A stretch of 64,000 nucleotides of DNA from Celerinatantimonas diazotrophica (lineage in GTDB: Bacteria; Pseudomonadota; Gammaproteobacteria; Enterobacterales; Celerinatantimonadaceae): NCBI RefSeq assembly GCF_004339545.1, contig NZ_SMGD01000015.1, forward strand, positions 1-64,000. Reading direction: 5' to 3'. Below are positions 37,848 to 46,892 of the stretch, piece after piece. The notes under the pieces were generated by a model. The model was not told where the DNA came from, ran no database searches, and was given only the letters and a program-made list of their open reading frames with translations. The translations under genes were made by a program, and so were the position numbers. Within the stretch, counting starts at the first letter, position 1, and each line of letters starts with the position of its first letter.

Positions 37848-39212
37848 TTAACTGCGCAGCGCTGTCAAAGTGTCTAGTAAATGCGTATGCATGGATTGGT
37901 GTTCTAGGTGCTGATGTTCTTTGACCTGCCATTTCCCTGCCACCATCACTGACTGAATAGCATTTTTGTAATGCGCAAAAACCCAACTATCGAGTAGCTG
38001 TTCGATATTGGCACTTTCAAGATAAGGGGCACTTAAATCAAGCTCAATCAAATCTGCTCGTTGTCCCACGGCGAGTTGGCCAATCGGTTGGGCAAGTGCT
38101 TGCGCGCCGCCCCGATAAGATTCAACTAACATTCGCTCTGCGGTACTAGGGTATTGAGTGTTCGCTAAAAAGTTTCGTTGTTGATGTTTGAGCCGTTGGC
38201 CGTATTCCAGCATACGCAGTTCTTCGCTCACATCGACACTGATGTGGCTGTCGCTACCAATTCCGATTCTTCCGCCTTTGGCTAAAAAGCGTTTCACTTC
38301 AAATAAGCCATCACCTAGGCTGGCTTCAGTGAGCGGACATAATCCAGCAACGGCTTGCGCGTTGGCTAATAACTCGAGTTCGCGAGTGGTGATATGTGTT
38401 GCATGGATCATACACCAGCGAGCATTAATCTCGACTGAACGACTGAGCCAATCAAGCGGGGTCGTTTGGTGTACTTCCAAACAACGATTAACCTCTCGCA
38501 TCTGTTCACTTAAATGCAGATGCAACGGCCAGTCGCTGGGTAATGTTGCAACGACATCATTGATCTGTTCGGGGGTGCAGGCTCGAAGGGAATGAAAGCA
38601 ACCCCCAAGACGTTGGTTAGGGCGTGCCTGAATCAGAGGTTTAAGCCTGTCTAATTGAGCAAGATATTGCTCAGTCGTTTGGATAAAACGCCGCTGAGTG
38701 CTGCTCGCGGGAGCCATGGCAAAATCACTATAGCTATAAAGCGTGGGTAAGAGCGTGAGTCCAATCCCTGCATCGGCAGCAGCCCGGCTGATGGCATCGG
38801 CCATCTCATCATTGCCAGCATAGGGTTTGCCATTAGCATCATGATGCAGATAGTGAAACTCACCGACACTGGTAAATCCACCTTCAAGCATTTCCATATA
38901 CAGTGATTTAGCAATGACATATAACTGCTCGGGAGTGATTTGCAAAGCGACTTGATACATCTGTTCACGCCAGCTCCAGAAACTGTCATGGGGGTTTAAG
39001 CGTTGTTCTCCTAACCCTGCCATCGCTCGTTGAAAAGCATGAGAATGAAGGTTCGGCATGCCAGGCAGTATGGCGCCAGTTAGTTTTTGACACTGTCCAC
39101 TGACATCATTTGCAGTCAGTTGAGTAATAAAACCATTGTCGTCAATTTCAATGCAGACATTACGCTGCCATCCAGAAGGCAGATAGGCAAAGGGGGCTAG
39201 ATAGCGTTCCAT
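37848..39212 (-). CDS. hutF: formimidoylglutamate deiminase
   Basis: About 454 residues, amidohydrolase superfamily. Motifs: GMPNLHSHAFQRAMAG (metal HxH as HSH), EFHYLHHDANG, LHLHLSEQ, HATH and GIGSDSHISVDVSEELRMLEY (metal Asp). It deiminates N-formimidoyl-L-glutamate to N-formylglutamate, step four of the five-step histidine route, and needs the HutG deformylase made by the divergent operon. The frame opens to 39266, but ATG 39212 has AAGAG upstream and gives the family start MERYLAPFAYLPSG. This route is common in Pseudomonas but not in enterics, which use a HutG that releases formamide. Confidence 0.93.
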   Translation of the reverse strand: MERYLAPFAYLPSGWQRNVCIEIDDNGFITQLTANDVSGQCQKLTGAILPGMPNLHSHAFQRAMAGLGEQRLNPHDSFWSWREQMYQVALQITPEQLYVIAKSLYMEMLEGGFTSVGEFHYLHHDANGKPYAGNDEMADAISRAAADAGIGLTLLPTLYSYSDFAMAPASSTQRRFIQTTEQYLAQLDRLKPLIQARPNQRLGGCFHSLRACTPEQINDVVATLPSDWPLHLHLSEQMREVNRCLEVHQTTPLDWLSRSVEINARWCMIHATHITTRELELLANAQAVAGLCPLTEASLGDGLFEVKRFLAKGGRIGIGSDSHISVDVSEELRMLEYGQRLKHQQRNFLANTQYPSTAERMLVESYRGGAQALAQPIGQLAVGQRADLIELDLSAPYLESANIEQLLDSWVFAHYKNAIQSVMVAGKWQVKEHQHLEHQSMHTHLLDTLTALRS

Positions 39213-39391
39213 AGTCATCTCTTGGGTTAAGCTGTTGTCTATACATATAAAGAAAGATTCAGCCAATGTAAATGAAAGATGTGGTGAATTCGCAATATAT
39301 GATGTGTGACAATCTATTTAGCTATAAAAGAATCGAATTATTAAGCAAAAAACTTGTCTTATGGATATTATTCTGTCATTTTTTATGTAAA

Positions 39392-39401
39392 TGTATATAC
39401 A
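39392..39401. promoter_or_regulatory. predicted HutC operator in hutF-hutU intergenic region
   Basis: The 10-bp palindrome TGTATATACA, within AATGTATATACAAG, matches the HutC operator core known from Pseudomonas and enteric hut operons. It lies 53 bases upstream of hutU and 179 bases upstream of hutF, so one repressor could control both, with urocanate as inducer. No hutC gene is in the window, so the repressor must be elsewhere. Confidence 0.7.
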
Positions 39402-39454
39402 AGTTATCGACGTGATTATCACTTAACCAGAATGAGATGGATAGGAGAGACCCA

Positions 39455-41128
39455 ATGAGTGCAGGAAACCGTTATCGTGATGGAGTGATTAAAGCTCCAA
39501 CTGGAACCCAATTAAACGCAAAAAGCTGGCTGACCGAAGGGCCATTGCGAATGTTAATGAATAACCTGGATCCAGAAGTTGCAGAAAACCCTAAAGAATT
39601 AGTCATTTATGGCGGAATTGGTCGTGCTGCCCGTAATTGGGAATGTTACGATAAAATCGTTGAGTCACTTAAAGCGCTAAATGATGATGAAACACTGCTC
39701 GTCCAGTCAGGTAAACCCGTTGGCGTATTTAAAACCCACAGCGATGCTCCGCGAGTATTGATTGCCAACTCAAATCTAGTTCCACACTGGGCTAATTGGG
39801 AGCACTTTAACGAACTCGATGCCAAAGGGTTGATGATGTACGGCCAGATGACCGCAGGTAGCTGGATTTATATCGGTAGCCAAGGCATTGTTCAGGGAAC
39901 CTATGAAACAATAGCCGAAGCAGGGCGTCAGCATTATGATGGCGATCTGAAAGGGCGCTGGTTCTTTACCGCAGGCCTCGGTGGTATGGGAGGGGCTCAG
40001 CCTTTGGCGGCAACTTTTGCCGGCATGAGCTCAATCAGTGTTGAGTGTCAGCAATCGCATATCGATTTCCGTCTGAAGACTGGTTATGTTGATGAACAGG
40101 CTACTGACCTGGATGATGCGCTAGAACGTGTTCAGAAATATTGTGCAGAAGGCAAAGCGATCTCAATCGCATTGTTGGGCAATGTTGCTGAGATCCTTCC
40201 AGAAATGGTTCGCCGTGGTATTAAGCCTGATATGCTCACCGATCAGACTAGTTCTCATGATCCACTTAATGGCTATCTGCCAATCGGTTGGAGTTGGGAT
40301 GAATATCGCGAGCGTGCTAAAACTGAACCAGAAGCTGTGGTTAAAGCTGCAAAACAGTCGATGGCTCAGCATGTTAAAGCGATGGTTGAACTACATAATC
40401 AAGGTGTACCGACCTTTGATTATGGTAACAACCTGCGTCAGATGGCCGCTGATGAAGGGGTCCGTGATGCATTTTCTTTCCCTGGTTTTGTGCCTGCCTA
40501 TGTTCGTCCGTTGTTCTGTCGTGGTATCGGTCCATTCCGTTGGGCTGCTTTGTCTGGTGATCCGGAAGATATCTATAAAACAGATGCCAAAATTAAAGAA
40601 CTTATTCCAGATGATGAACATCTGCATCAATGGTTAGATATGGCGCGTGAACGCATTCATTTTCAGGGATTGCCATCACGTATTTGCTGGGTCGGACTTG
40701 GAGATCGTGAGAAACTCGGTCTAGCCTTTAATGAGATGGTTCGCAGTGGTGAACTATCAGCTCCGGTTGTGATTGGCCGAGATCATTTAGATTCAGGTTC
40801 TGTCGCTAGTCCAAACCGTGAAACTGAATCGATGAAAGATGGTTCAGATGCGGTTTCAGATTGGCCATTACTCAATGCATTGCTGAATACGGCCAGTGGT
40901 GCAACTTGGGTCTCGTTGCACCATGGTGGTGGGGTCGGTATGGGCTTTTCACAGCATGCCGGGATGGTGATTGTCTGCGACGGTAGTGAAGACGCAGACC
41001 GGCGAATTGCTCGGGTTTTACATAACGACCCGGCAACAGGTGTGATGCGCCATGCTGATGCTGGTTATCAGAGTGCAATTGACTGTGCGAAGGAACATCA
41101 ATTGAACCTGCCTATGCTGGATCAGTAA
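39455..41128 (+). CDS. hutU: urocanate hydratase
   Basis: 557 residues, the family length. NAD+-dependent urocanase motifs: [69 protein letters not shown] and [18 protein letters not shown]. It hydrates urocanate to imidazolone propionate. ATG 39455 follows a strong RBS (AGGAGAG); the frame opens earlier at 39437. First gene of hutUIG; hutI follows after 12 bases with its own AGGAGG. Confidence 0.97.
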   Translation: MSAGNRYRDGVIKAPTGTQLNAKSWLTEGPLRMLMNNLDPEVAENPKELVIYGGIGRAARNWECYDKIVESLKALNDDETLLVQSGKPVGVFKTHSDAPRVLIANSNLVPHWANWEHFNELDAKGLMMYGQMTAGSWIYIGSQGIVQGTYETIAEAGRQHYDGDLKGRWFFTAGLGGMGGAQPLAATFAGMSSISVECQQSHIDFRLKTGYVDEQATDLDDALERVQKYCAEGKAISIALLGNVAEILPEMVRRGIKPDMLTDQTSSHDPLNGYLPIGWSWDEYRERAKTEPEAVVKAAKQSMAQHVKAMVELHNQGVPTFDYGNNLRQMAADEGVRDAFSFPGFVPAYVRPLFCRGIGPFRWAALSGDPEDIYKTDAKIKELIPDDEHLHQWLDMARERIHFQGLPSRICWVGLGDREKLGLAFNEMVRSGELSAPVVIGRDHLDSGSVASPNRETESMKDGSDAVSDWPLLNALLNTASGATWVSLHHGGGVGMGFSQHAGMVIVCDGSEDADRRIARVLHNDPATGVMRHADAGYQSAIDCAKEHQLNLPMLDQ

Positions 41129-41140
41129 TAAGGAGGTTCT

Positions 41141-42325
41141 ATGTCAACCCTATGGCATAATTTACGATTGATTAACCAACCTGATGTTGATGCAATTGTT
41201 TCTGATGGTGCCAGCATTGTTTGGGTTGGAGAGCAAACTGCTGCGCCAGATTGCGATCAAACAGTAGACCTGGGCAATGCCTGGGTCACTCCCGGTTTCA
41301 TTGATTGCCATACCCACGTTGTCTTTGGTGGGGAGCGAGCCCATGAGTTTGATTTGCGCTTGCAAGGTAAAAGCTATGCAGAGATTGCTGCCAGTGGCGG
41401 CGGTATTGCCTCAACCATGCAAGCGACCCGGCAAAGCGATGAACAGACACTTTATAAGCTCGCCCGGCGACGTATTGAGCAGTTGATCGCAGATGGCGTG
41501 ACAACCATCGAGATTAAATCTGGTTATGGTCTGGATGAGCTAAGCGAAACGAAAATGTTGCGGGTCATTCGCCAATTAGGCGAAGATCTTCCTGTGACCA
41601 TCCTGTCGACAGCGTTGCTGGCGCACTCCCTTCCCCCTGAATATGCCGATGATCAAGCAGGCTATGTACATTGGGTCTGTCAGATGCTTCCTAAATTGCA
41701 TAAAGAAGGGTTGATTGATGCAGTGGATGCGTTTTGTGAACATCTGGCGTTTTCACCTGAGCAAGTTGCCCAGATTTTTGACTGCGCTGGACGTTTATAT
41801 CTTCCGGTTAAATTGCACGCCGAGCAGCTCTCATTGCAAGGTGGAGCGCAAGTTGCAGCTCGTTTTCATGCCTTGTCAGCCGATCATTTAGAGTATCTTG
41901 ATGAAGCGGGTGTGATTGCGATGGCCAAAGCGGGAACGGTTGCGGTGTTACTGCCGGGCGCCTTTTACTTTTTGCGTGAAACGCAATATCCCCCGGTGAA
42001 TTTATTGCGTCGCTATCAGGTGCCGATTGCGATTGCGAGTGATTGCAATCCGGGCACATCACCGGTTTTATCGTTGCGGTTGATGATGAACATGGCATGT
42101 ACGCTGTTTCGCTTGACGCCAAGCGAAGCCTTGGCAGGGGTTACGACCAATGCGGCCAAAGCGTTAGGGCTGCAAAACACGCATGGTCAGATTGCACCCG
42201 GTTTTTGTGCCGATATGATTGCCTGGCAAGTGGATGATCCTGCTGAGATTTGTTATTGGCTGGGGGGACAGTTGCCTCATCAACGTATTTATCAAGGAGA
42301 ACTCGATGCATCCCAAGGCGTTTGA
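41141..42325 (+). CDS. hutI: imidazolonepropionase
   Basis: 394 residues, amidohydrolase fold. Motifs: [29 protein letters not shown] (metal HTH), [40 protein letters not shown] and [14 protein letters not shown] (metal Asp). It opens imidazolone propionate to N-formimidoyl-L-glutamate, the HutF substrate. Its 3' end overlaps the hutG start by 20 bases. Confidence 0.97.
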   Translation: MSTLWHNLRLINQPDVDAIVSDGASIVWVGEQTAAPDCDQTVDLGNAWVTPGFIDCHTHVVFGGERAHEFDLRLQGKSYAEIAASGGGIASTMQATRQSDEQTLYKLARRRIEQLIADGVTTIEIKSGYGLDELSETKMLRVIRQLGEDLPVTILSTALLAHSLPPEYADDQAGYVHWVCQMLPKLHKEGLIDAVDAFCEHLAFSPEQVAQIFDCAGRLYLPVKLHAEQLSLQGGAQVAARFHALSADHLEYLDEAGVIAMAKAGTVAVLLPGAFYFLRETQYPPVNLLRRYQVPIAIASDCNPGTSPVLSLRLMMNMACTLFRLTPSEALAGVTTNAAKALGLQNTHGQIAPGFCADMIAWQVDDPAEICYWLGGQLPHQRIYQGELDASQGV

Positions 42326-43100
42326 ATTTGAGCAAGGTGATAGTCCGCTATTGATTAGTATGCCGCATGTGGGGCAGGCGCTCTCAGATGAGGTGGCGCA
42401 AAAGTTGACACCCAACGCAGCACTATTGCCCGATACCGACTGGCATTTACCGACGTTATATCGTGATGTTAAATCATTAAAGCCAAGTATGATCATTGCG
42501 AACTATTCACGTTATGTCGTTGATTTAAATCGTCCAGCCGATGATCAACCACTTTATCAGGGCAATACCACGGGGTTATTCCCTCAGACATTGTTTACTG
42601 GTGAACCGTTATTTCACTCACCTATTAGCGATGAGCAGCATGAGTGGGCGAAAAATGAGATTTGGCAGCCTTATCACCAACAAATCAAAGATGAATTAGC
42701 ACGTCTTAAGGCAAAATATGGTTATGCCTTATTATTTGATGCGCATTCCATTCGCAGTCAAATACCATTTTTATTTGAAGGTAAACTGCCTGATCTCAAT
42801 TTTGGGACTAACCAAGGGCACAGTGGTGATCCTCGTTTGGTTGAAGCGCTGCTGCCTGTGTGTCAAAGCAATGCGTATTCTTGGGTGGTCAATGGTCGTT
42901 TTAAAGGGGGGCATATCACGCGTCATTTCGGCCAACCTGAACAGCAGATCCACGCACTACAACTGGAAATGGCGCAACACGTGTATATGCAAGAACAATG
43001 GCCATTCAGTTACCTGCCCGACAAGGCCGCACAGATCCAACCGGTGATATTCGCACTGTTACGTACTTATGTTGAGCGAGCTGCACAAATCTTTACATGA
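42306..43100 (+). CDS. hutG: N-formylglutamate deformylase (HutG, amidohydrolase type)
   Basis: 264 residues from ATG 42306, which is preceded by AAGGAG; the frame stays open to 42219 inside hutI. Motifs of the FGase family: [57 protein letters not shown] and [15 protein letters not shown]. It hydrolyses N-formyl-L-glutamate to glutamate and formate, the last step of the HutF branch. The product is formate, not formamide. Confidence 0.95.
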   Translation: MHPKAFEFEQGDSPLLISMPHVGQALSDEVAQKLTPNAALLPDTDWHLPTLYRDVKSLKPSMIIANYSRYVVDLNRPADDQPLYQGNTTGLFPQTLFTGEPLFHSPISDEQHEWAKNEIWQPYHQQIKDELARLKAKYGYALLFDAHSIRSQIPFLFEGKLPDLNFGTNQGHSGDPRLVEALLPVCQSNAYSWVVNGRFKGGHITRHFGQPEQQIHALQLEMAQHVYMQEQWPFSYLPDKAAQIQPVIFALLRTYVERAAQIFT

Positions 43101-43426
43101 ACACGTACCATCTTGAACGGATTAACTGGTCATAACTTGAGTCCGATTCGATGAGCCTGCTCACAAGGCCTTAAGCTATGACCATCCACAGCCCCTAATT
43201 CTTGTGCGGCCTGGGCAGTATTGCTCATCTGAGCTGGTTCAGGGGCGGAGCTCATGATGAACCATCTCAATATTTACTAATCTTAAGCTGTCTAAATCGT
43301 TGCTTCGTGATCACTCTCGCCTGTGTTGCAATAATTCTTAAAGGGGATTCAAGGCAGGCTCTGGGGATGAACCAAATGAGCAGGCCAGGTTGGCCTGCTC
43401 GTTAACTGATAGGATAGGTATAAAAC
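43101..43426. other. intergenic stretch with strong hairpin after hutG
   Basis: About 325 bases. A 9-bp GC-rich stem GAGCAGGCC/GGCCTGCTC at 43378-43400 (5-base loop) probably ends the hut operon although only GTTAAC follows. A 41-codon minus-strand frame (MSSAPEPAQMSNTAQAAQEL..., about 43130-43256) looks protein-like but is not recognisable. The MITE starts directly after. Confidence 0.4.
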
Positions 43427-43695
43427 CTAGGGACTGTTGACCTTTGGTGGTTGAATTTTGTTCAAATTAAACGCATTTTGAACGCGGCGCCTCCTGCGTC
43501 GCTTAATGAGTTAAGCAAGCAGGGGGCAACAAAGTTCAGGATGCGTTTAAATGAACCCCAAGGGCAGTATCTGAGAGGAATTTATCCAGCGTTAAACGTT
43601 CTTTGTGGAGAATAACTACACGGCACAACGTTTGCCTTGCCTAAATCCCTCTCAGATTTCTGCAAAACTAATCACAAAAGGTCAACAGTCCCTAG
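43427..43695. mobile_element. 269-bp MITE-like element, copy 2 (inverted relative to copy 1)
   Basis: Same length as the element at 30853-31121 and, read on the other strand, different at only about six positions. Ends are CTAGGGACTGTTGACCTTTG and its complement, flanked by CTAG. Recent movement is implied by the near identity. It lies just after the stop of the MFS transporter gene, on the side where that operon's terminator would be, and its nested hairpins may end transcription. Confidence 0.88.
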
Positions 43696-43719
43696 AAATT
43701 GCTCAAGCCAAGCGTTCAA

Positions 43720-45036
43720 TTAACGGCTGCGAGGTGAGTGATCGTTCAGTGTCATAAAACGCGTCAGGAGAATACTCACTGCATAAAGAATGGCATAAAT
43801 CCAGATAATGCCGTGAATACCAAGCGAATCAAAAAATAAGCTCACTGTTGCTGTCCCAATAAAAGTGGATAAACCTGCACCTAAATTAAGCACAGATAGG
43901 GCAGCACCTTTATGCTCAGGTGCGAGTGTGGGCATCAATGCTGATAACGGTACAAAACCGGCCAAAGAAATCCCGAACAATATCGACACACCTAACATGG
44001 CGTAGTAGTTCGCGCCTAGCCATAACGGGACATAATAGAACCCTAGTACGCACAAGGCTGACAAAAACCCACCAATCCACATAATGGTCTGTCGCCATCC
44101 TAAACGGTCAGCCACCATGCCGCAAACAAGGTTGGCAATGATATTAGTTGAGAACAGAGCGCCCCAAATACTGAGCCAGTCACTTTGACTAAAGCCGACC
44201 GTTGATTGCATAAAATTAGGCATAAATGCAATAAACCCATACACCGCAATCGTGTTAATAATTCGGACGATCCCACCAAATCCAATCTTGTAATTTTCAA
44301 AAGCGATCGTGAGCCCTTTCTGCAAGGTTTGCAGCGCCGCGTGCTTGGCGGGTCGCTCAGCTGAGGGGGAATGGCGACGAACCCAGACAAAGTTTAGTAG
44401 CACGACAGTGGCCCCAGTCGAGACGAAAATTAACCCTGTCCATAACAGCTCGATATAGCTAAGGTGCAGGTCTTTTAAAGCTACGTCTGAATAGTAGGCG
44501 CCGAGAACGAAAAATCCACCGGTGAAACAAAACCAGAACCAACCGACGGCGGAACCCAAGCGCTCTTTGGGGGTAGCTTGTGCGATCACCACTAAAAATG
44601 AATAAGCAAACAATGGATAGGCAAATCCACGCAGTGGATAAGTGAGCAATAACAGATGATAATTAGTCCCCGCAGCAAGTGAAGGAACAAATAGACATGT
44701 GCCTATCACAAATAGAATTGTTCCAGCAAGCATGGTTCGGATAGGGCCAAATGCTTCTGTGAGAACACCAGAAAACCAAGATCCAATCGCCACCGTTAAT
44801 CCATAACCGGCAAATATCGTTGCGGCTTGCGTATGGCTCAGACCATGGTTAACAAAGTAATTTTGCAACCACGCAGATTCTAGGCCGTCGCCCATCATAA
44901 AAATAACGACGCCTAAAAAACCAAAAAAGAGAGCTGGTGGAATACCTATTTTATTTAACCATTCGAAACGATGGATTGAGGCTGATGACGATTGTTCTGT
45001 CATCGACTTTTTTGTAGGGGCTGGTTGAGTCAACAT
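43720..45036 (-). CDS. MFS transporter, polyol/sugar (RbtT-like) permease
   Basis: 438 residues, twelve hydrophobic segments. The N-terminal half (GFLGVVIFMMGDGLESAWLQNYFVNHG, YPLRGFAYPLFAYSFLVVI) is of the kind found in ribitol/arabinitol permeases, a weak family assignment. It is last in an operon with an FGGY kinase, a 2-hydroxyacid dehydrogenase and a class II aldolase, so it probably brings in the sugar, polyol or sugar acid that these degrade. RBS GGGAG precedes the ATG. The gap from the aldolase gene is about 150 bases. Confidence 0.75.
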   Translation of the reverse strand: MLTQPAPTKKSMTEQSSSASIHRFEWLNKIGIPPALFFGFLGVVIFMMGDGLESAWLQNYFVNHGLSHTQAATIFAGYGLTVAIGSWFSGVLTEAFGPIRTMLAGTILFVIGTCLFVPSLAAGTNYHLLLLTYPLRGFAYPLFAYSFLVVIAQATPKERLGSAVGWFWFCFTGGFFVLGAYYSDVALKDLHLSYIELLWTGLIFVSTGATVVLLNFVWVRRHSPSAERPAKHAALQTLQKGLTIAFENYKIGFGGIVRIINTIAVYGFIAFMPNFMQSTVGFSQSDWLSIWGALFSTNIIANLVCGMVADRLGWRQTIMWIGGFLSALCVLGFYYVPLWLGANYYAMLGVSILFGISLAGFVPLSALMPTLAPEHKGAALSVLNLGAGLSTFIGTATVSLFFDSLGIHGIIWIYAILYAVSILLTRFMTLNDHSPRSR

Positions 45037-45185
45037 GTTCTATCTCCCAAACGACCTCTTAAGGGCCATTATTATGTGTTGTAGGGAAGAGGAGCAGATT
45101 AGCGTTCACAACGTCGATTTACTTCGCATTATTCTATTTTCTGTGTAATGACCTGCGAACGCTGTTAATCATAAATGGGCATGTC

Positions 45186-45842
45186 CTACTTTACGGGTTG
45201 CCCATAGGTCTTGAATTTTTCTTGCATTAGCGTCATTTCATCATGATCAAGAACCACCGGGGTGCCAAAGCTCGATGCAATGCAGTGAATTTTTGCGCAA
45301 TGCTCAATTTCTTCGGCAATATTGAATGCTGCATCCAATGTTCCCGCACCTGTCAGTAGACCATGATTGGCTAGCAAGACGGCCCGTCGGTCGATCATCG
45401 CTTCAAAGGCCGCCTTAGCAAGTTCCTCGGTGCCAAAGGTTGCATAGTCAGCGCATCGGACATCGTAGCCAGCAAAAGCCACTAGGTAATTAGATGCCGG
45501 AAGCGGCTGACGCAATGTCGCTAATGCCGTACAGTAAGTGGAATGGGCATGAACAACGGCCCGAATATCACTGCGTCGCTCGTAAAAAATTTTATGCATA
45601 CTCCATTCACTGGAGGGTTTGCGATGACTATCGACTACTTCTCCTTGTGGATCTATTAAGACGATATCTTCAGGGGTTGCGCTAAAATAATCGACACCAC
45701 TGGCACTAATCGCCATTAATTCTGACTGTGGATCGTAGATCGAAATATTGCCACCGGTCCCGATGGTTAACCCATGGGTGGAAAGTTTTTTACAGGTCTC
45801 AACTATTTCAATTCGTTGTTGCTCTAATAACATGACGGTCAT
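45186..45842 (-). CDS. class II aldolase/adducin-family enzyme (fuculose-phosphate-aldolase-like)
   Basis: 218 residues. Zinc ligands and catalytic Glu are in place: Glu79 (SSEWSMH), His98 and His100 (VVHAHSTY), His160 (LANHGLL); GTGGNISI forms the phosphate-binding loop. These match L-fuculose-1-phosphate aldolase (Glu73, His92, His94, His155). It would cleave a ketose-1-phosphate to dihydroxyacetone phosphate and an aldehyde, or act as an epimerase (AraD-like). The substrate depends on the neighbouring kinase and is not certain. Confidence 0.85.
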   Translation of the reverse strand: MTVMLLEQQRIEIVETCKKLSTHGLTIGTGGNISIYDPQSELMAISASGVDYFSATPEDIVLIDPQGEVVDSHRKPSSEWSMHKIFYERRSDIRAVVHAHSTYCTALATLRQPLPASNYLVAFAGYDVRCADYATFGTEELAKAAFEAMIDRRAVLLANHGLLTGAGTLDAAFNIAEEIEHCAKIHCIASSFGTPVVLDHDEMTLMQEKFKTYGQPVK

Positions 45843-45866
45843 CCTTTTGTTGCAATTGATATCAGC

Positions 45867-46892
45867 TTATTTAAATTGATATAAAAGTGGTTCATGATTA
45901 ATAAATCGTTGAATTTCAGCCGCAATCATTTGGGTGTGATTGGTCAGCACTTCACGTGTTGCTCCGGCAATATGTGGGGTAATCACGACATTATCGAGTT
46001 CGCTAATGTAAGGGTGGTCGGCATAAATCGGCTCGTTGGCAAATACATCAAAGCCGGCCCCGGCAATTCGTTTTTCACGCAACGCCTCAATTACCGCCTG
46101 CTCGTCTAATACGGCGGCCCGAGAGGTGTTAATCAGATATGCTGTCGGTTTCATGAGTGCTAATTTGTCAGCATTAATGAGATTTTCGGTCGCTGGTGAA
46201 ACCTTAAGATGTATGGTGATGAAGTCTGAACTGCGCATCAGTTCGTCAAGTGTGACTTTGATGACTCCTGGTTCGTTAACCTCTATCTCAGAAACATAAG
46301 GATCATAGATCGCAAGTTCCATCCCAAAAGCGCGGGCAATTTTGCCGACTCGTCTGCCAATGCTACCGTAGCCGATAATACCCAACCGTTTGTTATGTAA
46401 TTCCACGCCTTTAAAAACCTCATAAGGGCTGTCAGCAGTCACATCCCAAATACAGTCTTTCTGTTTACCGGCTCCGCTTTGCTGCGTATGTTGTTGGGTA
46501 AATTTTTTCTGCTTTAACGCGCGGTATGCTTGAGGAATATGGCGAGCGCTATTGAGCAGATGGGCAATGGTTAACTCTGCCGTGGCATCGGAGTTGCGGC
46601 CCGGTGTATAGATCACTGGAATCTGCTTGGCCTGAGCTGCAGCCACATCAATATTGACCGGATTTGCCCGTGTACATGCGATGAGTTTTAGGTTCGGGCA
46701 GTTCTCAATTACATTTGCAGTAATATCGTCATATGACGTAATGAGAATGTCGCAATCATGGCCCAGAGCAATGAGTTCAGACTCAAGTAACTTGGGTAAC
46801 CCTTTTGCCCACCCTTCTATTTTTAGGTCACCAATGGCCTCTAGTTCATGCAAATGACCATCATGTTCAGCTGTGAATAATATCTTCATCAT
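45867..46892 (-). CDS. D-isomer-specific 2-hydroxyacid dehydrogenase
   Basis: 341 residues. NAD-binding GIIGYGSIGRRVGKIARAFG, then the catalytic Arg in LINTSRAAVLDEQAV, a Glu before FDVFANEP, and His in ITPHIAGATREV form the R-E-H triad. It interconverts a 2-hydroxy and a 2-oxo acid, for example reducing glyoxylate or hydroxypyruvate. It starts directly after the kinase stop. Within a kinase-aldolase operon it may handle an acid product such as glycolate or a sugar acid; exact substrate unknown. Confidence 0.85.
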   Translation of the reverse strand: MMKILFTAEHDGHLHELEAIGDLKIEGWAKGLPKLLESELIALGHDCDILITSYDDITANVIENCPNLKLIACTRANPVNIDVAAAQAKQIPVIYTPGRNSDATAELTIAHLLNSARHIPQAYRALKQKKFTQQHTQQSGAGKQKDCIWDVTADSPYEVFKGVELHNKRLGIIGYGSIGRRVGKIARAFGMELAIYDPYVSEIEVNEPGVIKVTLDELMRSSDFITIHLKVSPATENLINADKLALMKPTAYLINTSRAAVLDEQAVIEALREKRIAGAGFDVFANEPIYADHPYISELDNVVITPHIAGATREVLTNHTQMIAAEIQRFINHEPLLYQFK

